NCBI GenBank assembly: GCA_041653875.1
Contig: JBAZEM010000007.1
Location: 48,185-112,184, forward strand
Direction of reading: 5' to 3'
From: VSJD01 sp041653875
GTDB lineage: Bacteria > Verrucomicrobiota > Kiritimatiellia > JAAZAB01
DNA length: 64,000 nt
Below the pieces are notes generated by a model. That model saw only the letters and a program-made list of their open reading frames with translations, had not been told where the DNA came from and did not search any database. Positions 16,903-27,000 of the stretch are shown in pieces (positions within the stretch are counted from its first letter, which is position 1; the number at the start of each line of letters is the position of its first letter). A program made the translations under genes and the position numbers.

Positions 16903-17014
16903 GTGTCCGTGGTCCGTTGCGGCGCGCGGCAAGGATAAGCGGGGATTTGTGTTTTTCTTTAAGACGGCCGGTTGGGGGGTTCTTGAATTTCGTGTCCCAC
17001 GTGGGGATTGAAAC

Positions 17015-17215
17015 GTGCATAAAATACAGGCATTTATCGTCAAACTGGCCGGGTTTATCAATGAAGTCGGCGTCGAATTGAAGAAGTCGGCCTGGCCGAC
17101 GCGGGCCGAATTGCGAGAGTCCACCTTGGTGGTGATCATGTCGGTTATTGCGTTGGGAGCGTTTGTGGGGCTTAGCGATCTGATCCTGATGCGGGTTTTA
17201 CACCTGATTCTGTAA
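17015..17215 (+). CDS. secE: preprotein translocase subunit SecE
   Basis: A 66-residue single-span membrane protein of the SecYEG translocon. The conserved amphipathic segment 'EVGVELKKSAWPTRAELRES' precedes one transmembrane helix ('LVVIMSVIALGAFVGLSDLI'). The start is GTG. Length matches short bacterial SecE. It is followed within 28 bases by nusG, the usual arrangement. Confidence 0.92.
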   Translation: MHKIQAFIVKLAGFINEVGVELKKSAWPTRAELRESTLVVIMSVIALGAFVGLSDLILMRVLHLIL

Positions 17216-17243
17216 TAACCGGCGCGGCAGACAGGGGCAATGC

Positions 17244-17792
17244 ATGGAAAAGCAATGGTTCGTAATTCACACGCTCACGGGCAAGGAAATGCGTGTTCGG
17301 GATAGTCTCCTGCGCCGGATAAAGACCGAGGAGATGAGCGATCTGGTCGGGGATGTTTCGATCCCCTCCGAAAAAATATCGGAAGTCAAGAAGGGCAAAA
17401 AGAGCACGACCACCCGGATGTTTTACCCGGGTTATGTGCTGATCCAGATCGGCTTGTACAAAGAGGACGGCAAGATTAACGAGCGCGCCTGGTATTTTGT
17501 CAATGAAACGCCGGGCGTCATCGGGTTTATCGGCGGCGAGCGGCCGACGGCCCTGCGGCCGAAGGAAGTCGAGTCCATCGTTTATCAGATCGAGGACAAG
17601 AAAGAGAAAATCAAGCCCAAGGTTCAATTCGAGCCGGGCGAAACCGTCAAGATAAATGACGGGCCGTTTTTGAATTTCAGCGGGGTTATCGAGGAAGTGG
17701 ATCCTGATCGCGGCAAGTTGAAAGTGGCCGTGGCCATCTTTGGCCGAACAGCCCCGGTGGAGTTGGAGTATTGGCAAGTGGAACGCGTGTAA
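17244..17792 (+). CDS. nusG: transcription termination/antitermination factor NusG
   Basis: 182 residues. An N-terminal NGN domain begins 'KQWFVIHTLTGKEMRVRDSL' and includes 'MFYPGYVLIQI' and 'NETPGVIGFIGG'. The C-terminal KOW domain has 'FEPGETVKINDGPFLNFSGV'. It binds RNA polymerase and links it to Rho or to ribosomal S10. Length is typical. A word-repeat tract separates it from rplK. Confidence 0.96.
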   Translation: MEKQWFVIHTLTGKEMRVRDSLLRRIKTEEMSDLVGDVSIPSEKISEVKKGKKSTTTRMFYPGYVLIQIGLYKEDGKINERAWYFVNETPGVIGFIGGERPTALRPKEVESIVYQIEDKKEKIKPKVQFEPGETVKINDGPFLNFSGVIEEVDPDRGKLKVAVAIFGRTAPVELEYWQVERV

Positions 17793-17796
17793 AAAA

Positions 17797-17865
17797 ATGA
17801 AAAATGCAGAATGAAGAATGCAGAATGCCGGAATGAACTGAGGGCAGACGACGGAAGCGCGAAGC
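17797..17865. repeat. word-repeat tract (GCAGAATGAAGAATG-type)
   Basis: Tandem words AAATGCAGAATG, AAGAATGCAGAATG and CCGGAATGAACTG lie in the nusG-rplK gap. Their reverse complement (TTCTGCATTCTGCATTCTAC) occurs at 51796-51821 as part of a signal-peptide coding sequence. Confidence 0.7.
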
Positions 17866-17894
17866 ATTGTGATTGATTGTTTTTGGGTATCGAT

Positions 17895-18320
17895 ATGGCA
17901 AAAAAAGTCACCGCAATCATTAAGTTGCAGATTCCCGCGGGCCAGGCCAATCCGGCGCCGCCGGTAGGTCCGGCTTTGGGCCAGCAAGGGGTCAATATCA
18001 TGGCCTTTTGCAAGGAATTTAACGCCGCCACCCAGAGTCAGAACGGAATGATTCTGCCGGCGGTTATTACGGTTTATCAGGACAAGTCGTTCACCTTCAT
18101 CGTAAAAAGCCCGCCGGCGGCCGTCCTGCTCAAGCAGAAGGCCGCGCTGGCCAAGGGCTCGGGCGTCCCGAACCGCGAGAAAGTCGGCAAAGTTACACAT
18201 GCCCAGATTCTCGAAATTGTCAAGATCAAACACAAGGACATGAACACGACCAAAGAAGCCCAGGCCATGCGCCAGATCGAGGGTACGGCGCGGAGCATGG
18301 GCATAGAAGTGGTGGATTAA
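17895..18320 (+). CDS. rplK: 50S ribosomal protein uL11
   Basis: 141 residues with the L11 N-terminal signature 'KLQIPAGQANPAPPVGPALG' and C-terminal 'GTARSMGIEV'. It forms the GTPase-associated region of the 50S subunit with 23S rRNA. I start it at ATG 17895 ('MAKKVTAIIK'), the family position; a reading from 17877 adds six non-family residues. It is followed after 2 bases by rplA. Confidence 0.97.
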   Translation: MAKKVTAIIKLQIPAGQANPAPPVGPALGQQGVNIMAFCKEFNAATQSQNGMILPAVITVYQDKSFTFIVKSPPAAVLLKQKAALAKGSGVPNREKVGKVTHAQILEIVKIKHKDMNTTKEAQAMRQIEGTARSMGIEVVD

Positions 18321-18322
18321 CT

Positions 18323-19021
18323 ATGGCCACGCACGGAAAACGTTATCGAGCGATCAAGGCAAAAGTCCCGTCCAAGGTTTTGGATCTCGCGGAAGCGATC
18401 GCGTTCATCAAGGCCCAGCCGGCCATCAAGTTCGATGAAACCATGGACATCGCCTTCCGGTTGGGGGTGGACTTCACAAAATCGGAGCAGACCGTGCGCG
18501 GCACGGTCAGTCTCCCGCACGGCACCGGCAAAAACGTGCGTGTGCTCGTGTTCGCCACAGGCGCGGCCGCCGAGTCCGCCCGCGCGGCCGGCGCCGATAG
18601 TGTCGGCTACGAAGATCTCATTGCTAAAATTCAGGGCGGCTGGTCCGATTTCGATGTGGCCATTGCCACGGCCGACGCCATGAAGGAGGTTCGCAAGTTG
18701 GGCAAGTTCCTGGGCCCGCGCGGTCTTATGCCGAACCCCAAGACCGGCACCGTGACCGACGATTTGGCCACGGCCGTCACGCAGTTCAAGGCCGGCCGGG
18801 TTGAATTTCGGATGGACCGGCACGGCAATGTCATGGTGCCGTTCGGCAAGCGCTCCTTCGATGCCGGCAAACTGATCGAGAACGCCCGGATGATCATCGG
18901 CGCGGTGTTGGCCGCGCGCCCCGCCGCCACCAAAGGTTTATTCATCAAACGCTGTGTGGTCAGTTCCACGATGGGCGTCGGACTGCCGATCCAAGTGCGT
19001 GAAACTGTGCAAGCCGAATAA
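18323..19021 (+). CDS. rplA: 50S ribosomal protein uL1
   Basis: 232 residues with the L1 motifs 'VRGTVSLPHGTGKNVRVLVF', 'GPRGLMPNPKTGTVT' and 'RMDRHGNVMVPFGKRSFD'. It builds the mobile L1 stalk that moves E-site tRNA, and in many bacteria it represses its own operon. Length is normal. It is coupled to rplK by a 2-base gap. Confidence 0.97.
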   Translation: MATHGKRYRAIKAKVPSKVLDLAEAIAFIKAQPAIKFDETMDIAFRLGVDFTKSEQTVRGTVSLPHGTGKNVRVLVFATGAAAESARAAGADSVGYEDLIAKIQGGWSDFDVAIATADAMKEVRKLGKFLGPRGLMPNPKTGTVTDDLATAVTQFKAGRVEFRMDRHGNVMVPFGKRSFDAGKLIENARMIIGAVLAARPAATKGLFIKRCVVSSTMGVGLPIQVRETVQAE

Positions 19022-19057
19022 TCCCGCGCGACGCGGGCCAGGCAGAGGAAACTATCC

Positions 19058-19579
19058 ATGAGGTTGGAAAAAAAGGCCATCATCGACGAGCTTCGCGCCG
19101 GCCTGGAAGGCGCTTCCTTCGTGATCTTGACGGATTATCGCGGCCTGAAGGTGCGGCAGGGCGAGGAATTGCGCCGCCGTTTGGCCAAACTCGGCGCGCA
19201 CTTTCATATTGTGAAAAACAGTTTTTTCAAACTGGCTCTCTCCGAGGAGCGCCGCGCGCTGCTGGCCGATGTGCTGGCCGCGCCGACGGCGGTCATTCTC
19301 GGAGCGGGCGACGTGGTGGAAACCGCCAAGGTTCTCTCCGGCTTTCAACAGGAACAGCGGGTTTTGACCATCAAGCGGGGATTTTTGGATGGCCGGGTAT
19401 TGAGCCCGGCGGATGTGGATACGCTGATCAAATTGCCGGCCCGGCCGGTCTTGCTCGGCATGTTGGTCGGCACCATCGCGGCGCCCATGACGCAGTTGGC
19501 GGGTGTCTTCAAACAAAAAGTGGCCAGTCTGGTCTATGTCATTAAAGCGGTGCAGGAAAAAAAAGGAAACCCGCAATAA
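19058..19579 (+). CDS. rplJ: 50S ribosomal protein uL10
   Basis: 173 residues. The N-terminal rRNA-binding domain shows 'ASFVILTDYRGLKVRQGEEL' and 'HIVKNSFFKLAL'. The C-terminal helix, 'GVFKQKVASLVYVIKAVQEK', is where L7/L12 dimers dock. It anchors the stalk. Only 36 bases separate it from rplA, too short for the long leader seen in some L10 operons. Confidence 0.95.
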   Translation: MRLEKKAIIDELRAGLEGASFVILTDYRGLKVRQGEELRRRLAKLGAHFHIVKNSFFKLALSEERRALLADVLAAPTAVILGAGDVVETAKVLSGFQQEQRVLTIKRGFLDGRVLSPADVDTLIKLPARPVLLGMLVGTIAAPMTQLAGVFKQKVASLVYVIKAVQEKKGNPQ

Positions 19580-19610
19580 GCGGCGGCATGTAGCGTAAGG
19601 AGAGCACACT

Positions 19611-20057
19611 ATGACGGAAGCAGTCACAGCAGAAAATGCAGCGGCGCCGGCTCAAACCACCGACGTCAAAATCGAAGGCAAAATGGCCGAGTTTGTCAGT
19701 TGGATCGAAGGGATCAGCGTGCTGGAACTTTCCCAACTGGTCAAGGCTCTGGAACAGCGGCTGGGTGTCTCGGCGTCGGCGCCGATGATGGCCATGCCGG
19801 CGGGCGCGGCGGGCGCGGCGGGCGGCGCGGCGGCCGCGGAAGCCAAGACGGAATTTACCGTCGTTCTGGCCAACGCCGGCGCGCAAAAAATCCAGGTCAT
19901 CAAGGAAATCCGGGCGATCACCGGCTTGGGGTTGAAGGAATCCAAAGACCTGGTCGAAGGCGCGCCCAAGACCGTCAAGGACGGTGTTTCCAAGGATGAG
20001 GCCGCCAAAATGAAGGATCAGCTCGAGAAAGCCGGCGCCAAAGTGGAAATCAAGTAA
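19611..20057 (+). CDS. rplL: 50S ribosomal protein bL12 (L7/L12)
   Basis: 148 residues, longer than the usual 120-130. The canonical dimerisation domain begins near residue 25 ('MAEFVSWIEGISVLELSQLV'). An Ala/Gly hinge follows, and then the C-terminal factor-binding domain ('KIQVIKEIRAITGLGLKESK'). The first roughly 24 residues are an Ala/Thr-rich extension. AAGGAGAG lies 9-16 bases before the ATG, supporting the early start. It recruits translation GTPases. Confidence 0.95.
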   Translation: MTEAVTAENAAAPAQTTDVKIEGKMAEFVSWIEGISVLELSQLVKALEQRLGVSASAPMMAMPAGAAGAAGGAAAAEAKTEFTVVLANAGAQKIQVIKEIRAITGLGLKESKDLVEGAPKTVKDGVSKDEAAKMKDQLEKAGAKVEIK

Positions 20058-20065
20058 GCGCGCGG

Positions 20066-20165
20066 CATGGTTCACGGTTACAGGGTTGGACTTCGCCGGT
20101 GCATCCTGTTCAGGCGAGTCGGATTTTGGGCGGAAGCCCAACCGTGAACCTTTTCGTCGTGAACC
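20066..20165. repeat. word-repeat hairpin (GGTTCACGG-type)
   Basis: ATGGTTCACGGTTACAGGGTTGGACTTC on the left faces GAAGCCCAACCGTGAACCTTTTCG...GTGAACC on the right, an imperfect inverted repeat filling the rplL-rpoB gap. Related words recur at 43612-43698 and 45655-45765. Confidence 0.75.
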
Positions 20166-20228
20166 GTTGCAGCGTGCCTGAATTATCCCGCAAATGTGGT
20201 TGGCTTGTCAAACGGAAGGTGCTAAATA

Positions 20229-23200
20229 ATGGAGCGCATTAATTTTGGCAAATTGAAGGACGTTATTGAGCCGCCGGATTTAATCGACATACAATCGCAA
20301 TCGTACAAAGACTTCCTGCAAATGGATGTGGCGCCCAACCATCGCCGGGTTGTGGGTTTGCAGGCGGTGTTCAAAGAAGTTTTCCCGATTGAGAGCTACG
20401 ATAACCGGCTGGTGCTCGATTTCGTCAAATACGAATTTACGCATCCCAAGGACAGCCCTTACCAGTGCCTCAAGGATGGTAAAACCTATGCCGCGCCCCT
20501 GCATGTAACCTTTCGTCTGAAGAACGTCGAAGAGGTATGCGAGGAAGTGGTCTATATGGGCGAAATCCCCATCATGACCGAGAGCGGCAGTTTTGTCGTC
20601 AATGGGGCCGAGCGTGTTGTGGTAAGCCAACTGCACCGCTCGCCCGGGATCTGTTTCGAGCAGGCGACGCATGCCAACGGTTCCACGATTTATTCTTTCC
20701 GCCTGATCCCGGACCACGGTTCCTGGGTGGAAGTACAGTTTGACGCCAGCAGCATCATCCATATCTACCTTGATCGTCAACACCGCCGCCGCAAATTCAT
20801 GGCGCCCACTTTCCTGCGTGCCATCGGTTACGGTTCCGACGAGGAATTGCTGGGTCTTTTCTATAAGATCGAAAAATTGGACCTGCGCAGCGAGATCAGC
20901 GATGAAAAACTTCAACAGCGCGTGCTCAAGGAAGATGTCATCGACGTCGAATCCCAGGCTGTTTTGGGGCGCCGTTACGATGCCATCACGCGCAATCTGA
21001 TCAAGCAGATGGTCGCCGCCAAGTTCGATGCCGTGGACACGGTGGACGTTTCCTGGGACGAGGGGCTTTTCCTTCGCAACATCCAGAAGGACGCGACCCA
21101 TTCCGAGGACGAGGCGCTCAAGGACATTTTTAAAAAACTGCGGCCCGGCGATCCGCCCACCGTCAACAATGCCCGCCAGTTGTTGAAAAACCTCTTTTTC
21201 GATCCGCGCCGTTTCGACCTCGGCCGCGTCGGCCGTTACAAGATCAACCAGAAGCTGGGTCTGAAAAAGGAAAAGAACCTGCGGATGCTCGACAACGAGG
21301 ACTTCGTGGAGGCCCTGCGTTATCTGGTCAATCTTTCGCGCGGCAACGGCATGGTGGACGATATCGATCATTTGGGCAGCCGGCGTCTGCGCACGGTGGG
21401 GGAACTGGTGGAAAATCAGTGCCGGGTGGGCCTGGCCCGCACTCAGCGCACGCTGCGCGAGCGCATGGTTTTCATGGATTCCGCCATCGAGAAAATCACC
21501 CCCCAGCGGCTGATCAATCCCAAGTCGCTCTCGGCCTCGGTGCATGACTTTTTTGCGCGCAGCCAGTTGAGCCAGTTCATGGACCAGACCAATCCGCTCT
21601 CGGAACTTACCCACAAGCGGCGTCTCAGCGCGCTGGGACCCGGAGGCTTGAGCCGCGAACGCGCCGGGTTCGAAGTCCGCGACGTGCACAGCAGTCACTA
21701 CGGCCGCATTTGTCCCATCGAGACGCCGGAAGGCCCGAACATCGGCCTGATCTCGTCGCTGGGCACCTATGCGCGGGTCAACGATTTCGGCTTCATCGAA
21801 ACGCCGTACCGCAAGGTGGAAGACGGCTGCGTGACCGCCAAAGTCGAATATCTGGCCGCCGACAAGGAGGAAAATTTTGTCATTGCCCAGGCCAACGCGC
21901 CTGTGGACGAGAAGGGGCGCTTCAAGGAGGACAATGTCTCCGTCCGCTATCGGGGCGAGTTTCTCGAAAAGCCCAAGGATTCGGTTCAATACATGGATGC
22001 CTCGCCGAAGCAAGTGGTCAGCGTGGCCGCCGGTCTGATTCCCTTCCTTGAGCATGACGATGCCAATCGCGCCTTGATGGGCTCCAACATGATGCGCCAA
22101 GCCGTGCCGCTGATCCGTTCCGAGAGTCCGTTCGTATGCACCGGGCTGGAACGACGCGTGGCGCTGGACTCGCGCGTCATGGTCACGGCCACGGAGCCGG
22201 GCAAAGTGGCCTACGTCTCGGCCACGCAGATCGTTGTCACGCCGGACGGCAAGTTTCCGAAGAAAGGTCTCAAAGACAAGGCCACGACCCAGGTGTACGA
22301 TCTGTGCAAGTTCATGCGTTCCAACGCGGGCACCTGCATGAACCAGAAGCCGATTGTCAAGCAGGGCCAGCGCGTGACCCGCGGCATGGTTTTGGCCGAT
22401 GGCCCCAACACGGATGGAGGCGAACTTTCCATCGGCCGCAATGTCCTGGTGGCCTTCATGCCGTGGTGCGGTTATAATTTCGAGGACGCCATCCTGGTCA
22501 GCGAGCGCGTTGTGCGCGAAGATATCTTCACTTCGCTTCATATCGAAAAATTCGAGGCCAGCGCCCGCGATACGAAGTTGGGCCCCGAGGAAATCACCCG
22601 CGATATTCCCAATGTGGGCGAAGAGGCCCTCAAGGATCTCGGCAGTGACGGCGTCATCCGCATTGGCGCCGTGGTCAAGCCGGGCACGGTGCTGGTCGGC
22701 AAGATCACGCCGAAGAACGAGACGGAGCTGGCCCCGGAAGAGCGGCTTTTGCGGGCCATTTTCGGCGAAAAAGCGGCGGACGTGCGCGACACATCGTTGA
22801 CTGTGCCCAGCGGCACGTCGGGGATCGTGATGGAAGTCAGCGCCTCGGCCCAGCAGAGCGTTGTCCGCGAAAAACTGACCTCCAAGGCGCGGCGCCAGCA
22901 AATGAAGCAGATCGAAGACGAGCACAAGGCCAAGAAGCAGCAGCTTACCGATCAACTCACCGATGCGCTCAGCAACGTGTTGCTGGGCGAGAAGATTCCG
23001 CTGGACGTCGTCAACGTCGAGACGGGCGAAATCATCATCCCGGCCAATCGTAAAATCACCAAGTTCCTGTTGCGCAAACTGGCCGCGGGCTGGGAGCACG
23101 TCGAGATCGATCCAAGTCCGATCCAGGAGCGCATCCAGGGGATCATCAACGAGCATATGGGTAAATTCGCGGAGATCGAGCGGGCGCGCGAAGACGCGCT

Positions 23201-23987
23201 CGGGCGGATCTCCAGCGGCGATCACGCCGAAGACGGCATCATCAAGCAAGTCAAGGTTTATATCGCCAGCAAGAAGCGCCTGGAAGTGGGCGACAAGATG
23301 TCCGGCCGGCACGGCAACAAGGGCGTTGTGGCGCGCATCGTGAAAGACGAGGACATGCCTTTCCTGCCGGACGGCACGCCGGTGGATATCGTGCTCAACC
23401 CGCTGGGCGTGCCTTCGCGCATGAACGTCGGACAGCTCTTGGAAACCCAGTTGGGCTGGGTCTGCCAGAAATTGGGCATCCACGTGGCCACGCCGATTTT
23501 CGACGGTATATCCGAGAGCAATCTGAGCAAGAAAATGAAGGAGGCCGGGTTGCCCGAGTCCGGCAAGACCTGGCTGCACGATGGGCGCACGGGCGAATTG
23601 TTCGAGCAGCCCGTGACCGTGGGCGTGATTTATATTTGTAAATTGCACCACCTCGTCAGCGACAAAATCCATGCGCGCGCCGTTGGGCCGTATTCGCTGG
23701 TGACCCAGCAGCCCTTGGGCGGCAAGGCCCAGTACGGCGGCCAGCGTTTCGGCGAAATGGAAGTCTGGGCGCTGGAAGCATATTCGGCGGCCTATGCGCT
23801 CCAGGAAATTCTGACGGTAAAGAGCGACGATGTGTCCGGCCGCACGCGGATTTACGAATCCATTGTCAAGGGCGAAAACATCATCGAGCCCGGCATGCCG
23901 GAGTCGTTTAACGTGTTGATCAAGGAACTGCAAAGCCTGTCTTTGGATATCCGGCTGCACAGCGCCGGCGAGAAGGACGGCAAATAA
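20229..23987 (+). CDS. rpoB: DNA-directed RNA polymerase subunit beta
   Basis: 1252 residues. The rifampicin-region core 'SQLSQFMDQTNPLSELTHKR' lies near residue 445 with no resistance-type change visible. 'ETPEGPNIGLISSL' follows near 497, and the C-terminal 'SGRHGNKGVVARI' and 'GGKAQYGGQRFGEMEVWALE' are intact. It pairs with RpoC to form the catalytic core. The start follows AAGGTGC and is in the family position. A near-perfect hairpin overlaps its stop codon before rpoC. Confidence 0.98.
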   Translation: MERINFGKLKDVIEPPDLIDIQSQSYKDFLQMDVAPNHRRVVGLQAVFKEVFPIESYDNRLVLDFVKYEFTHPKDSPYQCLKDGKTYAAPLHVTFRLKNVEEVCEEVVYMGEIPIMTESGSFVVNGAERVVVSQLHRSPGICFEQATHANGSTIYSFRLIPDHGSWVEVQFDASSIIHIYLDRQHRRRKFMAPTFLRAIGYGSDEELLGLFYKIEKLDLRSEISDEKLQQRVLKEDVIDVESQAVLGRRYDAITRNLIKQMVAAKFDAVDTVDVSWDEGLFLRNIQKDATHSEDEALKDIFKKLRPGDPPTVNNARQLLKNLFFDPRRFDLGRVGRYKINQKLGLKKEKNLRMLDNEDFVEALRYLVNLSRGNGMVDDIDHLGSRRLRTVGELVENQCRVGLARTQRTLRERMVFMDSAIEKITPQRLINPKSLSASVHDFFARSQLSQFMDQTNPLSELTHKRRLSALGPGGLSRERAGFEVRDVHSSHYGRICPIETPEGPNIGLISSLGTYARVNDFGFIETPYRKVEDGCVTAKVEYLAADKEENFVIAQANAPVDEKGRFKEDNVSVRYRGEFLEKPKDSVQYMDASPKQVVSVAAGLIPFLEHDDANRALMGSNMMRQAVPLIRSESPFVCTGLERRVALDSRVMVTATEPGKVAYVSATQIVVTPDGKFPKKGLKDKATTQVYDLCKFMRSNAGTCMNQKPIVKQGQRVTRGMVLADGPNTDGGELSIGRNVLVAFMPWCGYNFEDAILVSERVVREDIFTSLHIEKFEASARDTKLGPEEITRDIPNVGEEALKDLGSDGVIRIGAVVKPGTVLVGKITPKNETELAPEERLLRAIFGEKAADVRDTSLTVPSGTSGIVMEVSASAQQSVVREKLTSKARRQQMKQIEDEHKAKKQQLTDQLTDALSNVLLGEKIPLDVVNVETGEIIIPANRKITKFLLRKLAAGWEHVEIDPSPIQERIQGIINEHMGKFAEIERAREDALGRISSGDHAEDGIIKQVKVYIASKKRLEVGDKMSGRHGNKGVVARIVKDEDMPFLPDGTPVDIVLNPLGVPSRMNVGQLLETQLGWVCQKLGIHVATPIFDGISESNLSKKMKEAGLPESGKTWLHDGRTGELFEQPVTVGVIYICKLHHLVSDKIHARAVGPYSLVTQQPLGGKAQYGGQRFGEMEVWALEAYSAAYALQEILTVKSDDVSGRTRIYESIVKGENIIEPGMPESFNVLIKELQSLSLDIRLHSAGEKDGK

Positions 23988-24016
23988 TAAATTTTTCGCC
24001 CGGCGAAAAATTTATT
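23986..24016. promoter_or_regulatory. perfect inverted repeat between rpoB and rpoC
   Basis: AATAAATTTTTCGCC (23986-24000) and GGCGAAAAATTTATT (24002-24016) are exact reverse complements around a single C. The left arm includes the last bases of the rpoB stop. It has no T-run after the stem, so it is not a standard terminator. An RNA processing, attenuation or stability role is possible. Confidence 0.6.
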
Positions 24017-24031
24017 CAGAGAAGGAGCAGG

Positions 24032-27000
24032 ATGGAAACAATCGGCGTCAAGAGTAATCCGGAGACTTATAAGCCGTCGAGTTTCGATGCGGTCAATATC
24101 GCTCTGGCGGCGCCGGAAACCATTCGGTCCTGGAGTTTCGGGGAGGTAAAAAATCCGGAGACCATCAATTATCGGACTTACAAGCCGGAGCGCGGCGGTC
24201 TTTTCTGCGAGCGGATTTTCGGGCCCCAGCGCGACTGGGAATGCAGTTGCGGCAAGTACAAGCGCATCAAGCACAAGGGCGTGTTGTGCGACCGTTGCGG
24301 CGTGGAAGTGACGTTGTCGCGCGTGCGCCGCGAGCGCATGGGGCACATCGAGCTGGCGGTGCCCGTCTCGCACATCTGGTTTTTCAAATGCACGCCCAGC
24401 CGCCTCGGGCTGATCGTGGACCTGACGGCGCGCAGTCTGGAGCGGATCCTCTACTACGAGGATTATGTCGTCGTCGATCCCGGCAAGACGCCCTTGAAGG
24501 AAAAACAGATTCTCAGCGAGGAGGAATATCGCGAAGCCGTGGAATTGTACGGCGAGGAATTCAGCGCCAAGATGGGCGCCGAGGCCATCCGCGACCTGAT
24601 GAAACGCATCGACCTGGGCGCGCTCATGGCCGAACTCGAGGCCCAGATGAGCGCCACGCGCAGCCAGCAGACACGCAAGAAACTCGCCAATCGCATGAAG
24701 ATCGTGGAAAGCATGCGGCTCAACGCCATGCGCCCGGAATGGATGATCATGGAAGTCTTGCCGGTCATCCCGCCGGACCTGCGGCCGCTGGTGCCCCTGG
24801 AGGGCGGGCGCTTTGCGACGTCGGACCTGAACGATTTGTACCGCCGCGTCATCAATCGCAACAACCGGCTTAAGAACCTGCTCATTCTGAAGACGCCGGA
24901 CGTCATCATCCGCAACGAAAAGCGCATGCTTCAGGAAGCGGTGGACGCCCTCCTTGACAACGGGCGGCACGGCCGGCCGGTGACGGGCGCGGGCAACCGG
25001 CCGCTCAAGTCGCTGAGCGACATGCTCAAAGGCAAGCAGGGCCGTTTCCGGCAGAACCTGCTGGGCAAACGCGTGGACTATTCCGGCCGCTCCGTGATCG
25101 TCGTGGGGCCCGAGCTCCAGCTCCATCAGTGCGGCCTGCCCAAGAAAATGGCCCTGACCCTTTTCGAACCCTTCATCATCCGTCGGCTGAAACAGAAGGG
25201 TCTCGTGCATACGGTGCGGGCCGCCAAGAAGATGATTGAAAGCCAGACCAACGTCATCTGGGACGCCTTGGATGAGGTCATCAAAGGCCGCACCGTCATG
25301 TTGAACCGCGCGCCCACCCTGCACCGTTTGAGCGTCCAGTCTTTCGAGCCGATTCTCATCGAGGGCGACGCCATTCAAATCCATCCGCTGGTTTGCACGG
25401 CCTTCAATGCCGATTTCGACGGCGACCAGATGGCCGTGCACGTGCCGCTCTCGATCGAGGCCCAGTTGGAATCGCGCCTGCTGATGCTTTCGACCAACAA
25501 CCTGTTTTCGCCCTCAAGCGGGCGGCCGGTCATGACGCCCACCCAGGATATCGCTTTGGGCATTTATTACCTGACCCTGGGACCGAGCGCCTCCAAGAAC
25601 GAATTGTTCCTGAGCAAGACCGATGAGGAAAGCGGCAAGCACCTGCCCATCTTCGGGGACGCCAACGAGGTGCAGTATGCCTTCGACGTGGGACAGGTGA
25701 AGGTCCACACGCGCATCCGTTTCCGCAATCCCGATTACAAGAAGGAAAAAATCGTTTATGGCAACGTGAACGAGCGCGTTATCGCCACCACCGTCGGCCG
25801 CGTGTTTTTCAACCGCATTTTCCCCCATACGGTCGGTTTTATCAACGAGACGGTCACCAAGAAACTGCTGAGCACGATCATCTGGAAATGTTACCACGCC
25901 GCCGGACAAGTCGAAACCGTGCGGGTGCTTGACTTGTTGAAAGCGCTGGGCTTCAAGCACGCGACCCTCACCGGAATTTCCATCGGCCTGGTGGACATGA
26001 TTGTGCCGGAAGGCAAGGCGAAGATCATCGAGGAGGCGCGCCGGCAGGTCAAGGACGTGGAGCGGCAATATCAAAAAGGCATCATCACCGAGGGCGAGCG
26101 CTACAACAAGATCATCGACATCTGGACAAGGGCCACCGAGGAAACCGCCACCACCATGATCGATGCCATGCAAAAGAAGCAGGCGGCCGGCGAGCCCAAC
26201 CCGCTTTTCATGATGGTGGACTCGGGCGCGCGCGGCAGCCGCCAGCAGATCCGGCAGTTGGCCGGTATGCGCGGGCTCATGGCCAAACCCTCCGGCGAAA
26301 TCATCGAGCGCCCGATCGTGTCCAATTTCCGCGAGGGTCTCAGCGTGTTGGAGTATTTCATCAGCACGCACGGCGCCCGCAAGGGTCTGGCCGACACGGC
26401 CCTGAAGACCGCCGACGCCGGTTATCTCACCCGCAAACTGGTGGACGTGGCCCAGGACATGATCATCACCGAACAGGATTGCAGCACGCTGAACGGCATC
26501 AAGGTGTCCGCCATCAGCGGCGGCGTGGAAATTCCGCTGAGCCTGCGCATCGTCGGCCGCACGGCGCTTGAGGATGTTTTCGATCCGCGCGATCCCAAGA
26601 AACGTCTCGTGGCCGCCGGCCAGGAGATCGGCGAGGCCGATGCCGAAGCCATCGAGCAGGCCGATATCGAAAGCGTTAAAATCCGGAGCGTGCTGACCTG
26701 CGAAGTCAAGCGCGGCGCCTGCGCCAAGTGCTATGGCCGCGATTTGACGACCGATAAATTGGTCGAGTTGGGCACCGCCGTGGGCATCATCGCCGCCCAG
26801 TCCATCGGGGAACCCGGCACCCAGCTTACGATGCGGACTTTCCACATCGGCGGCGCGGCAAGTTCGCGCGCGGGCCAAACCGAAATCAAGGCCAAAAACT
26901 CGGGCTTTGTGCACTTCATGGATGTGCGCATGGTCAAAGACGCGCAAGGCAACAGCATCGTGCTCAACAAGAACGGGTCGGTGGTCATCCGCGACAAGGA

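Noticed and set aside
16990..17013. CRISPR-repeat-like motif (CCCACGTGGGGATTGAAAC) before secE
   Set aside because: The ATTGAAAC end resembles many CRISPR repeats, but it occurs once, with no spaced copies and no cas genes nearby.
20280..23960. 1226-residue open frame antisense to rpoB
   Set aside because: It mirrors rpoB codon bias in GC-rich DNA. Composition is His/Asp/Arg-rich with no domains, and rpoB itself is unmistakable. The similar long frames opposite rpoC and fusA are rejected for the same reason.
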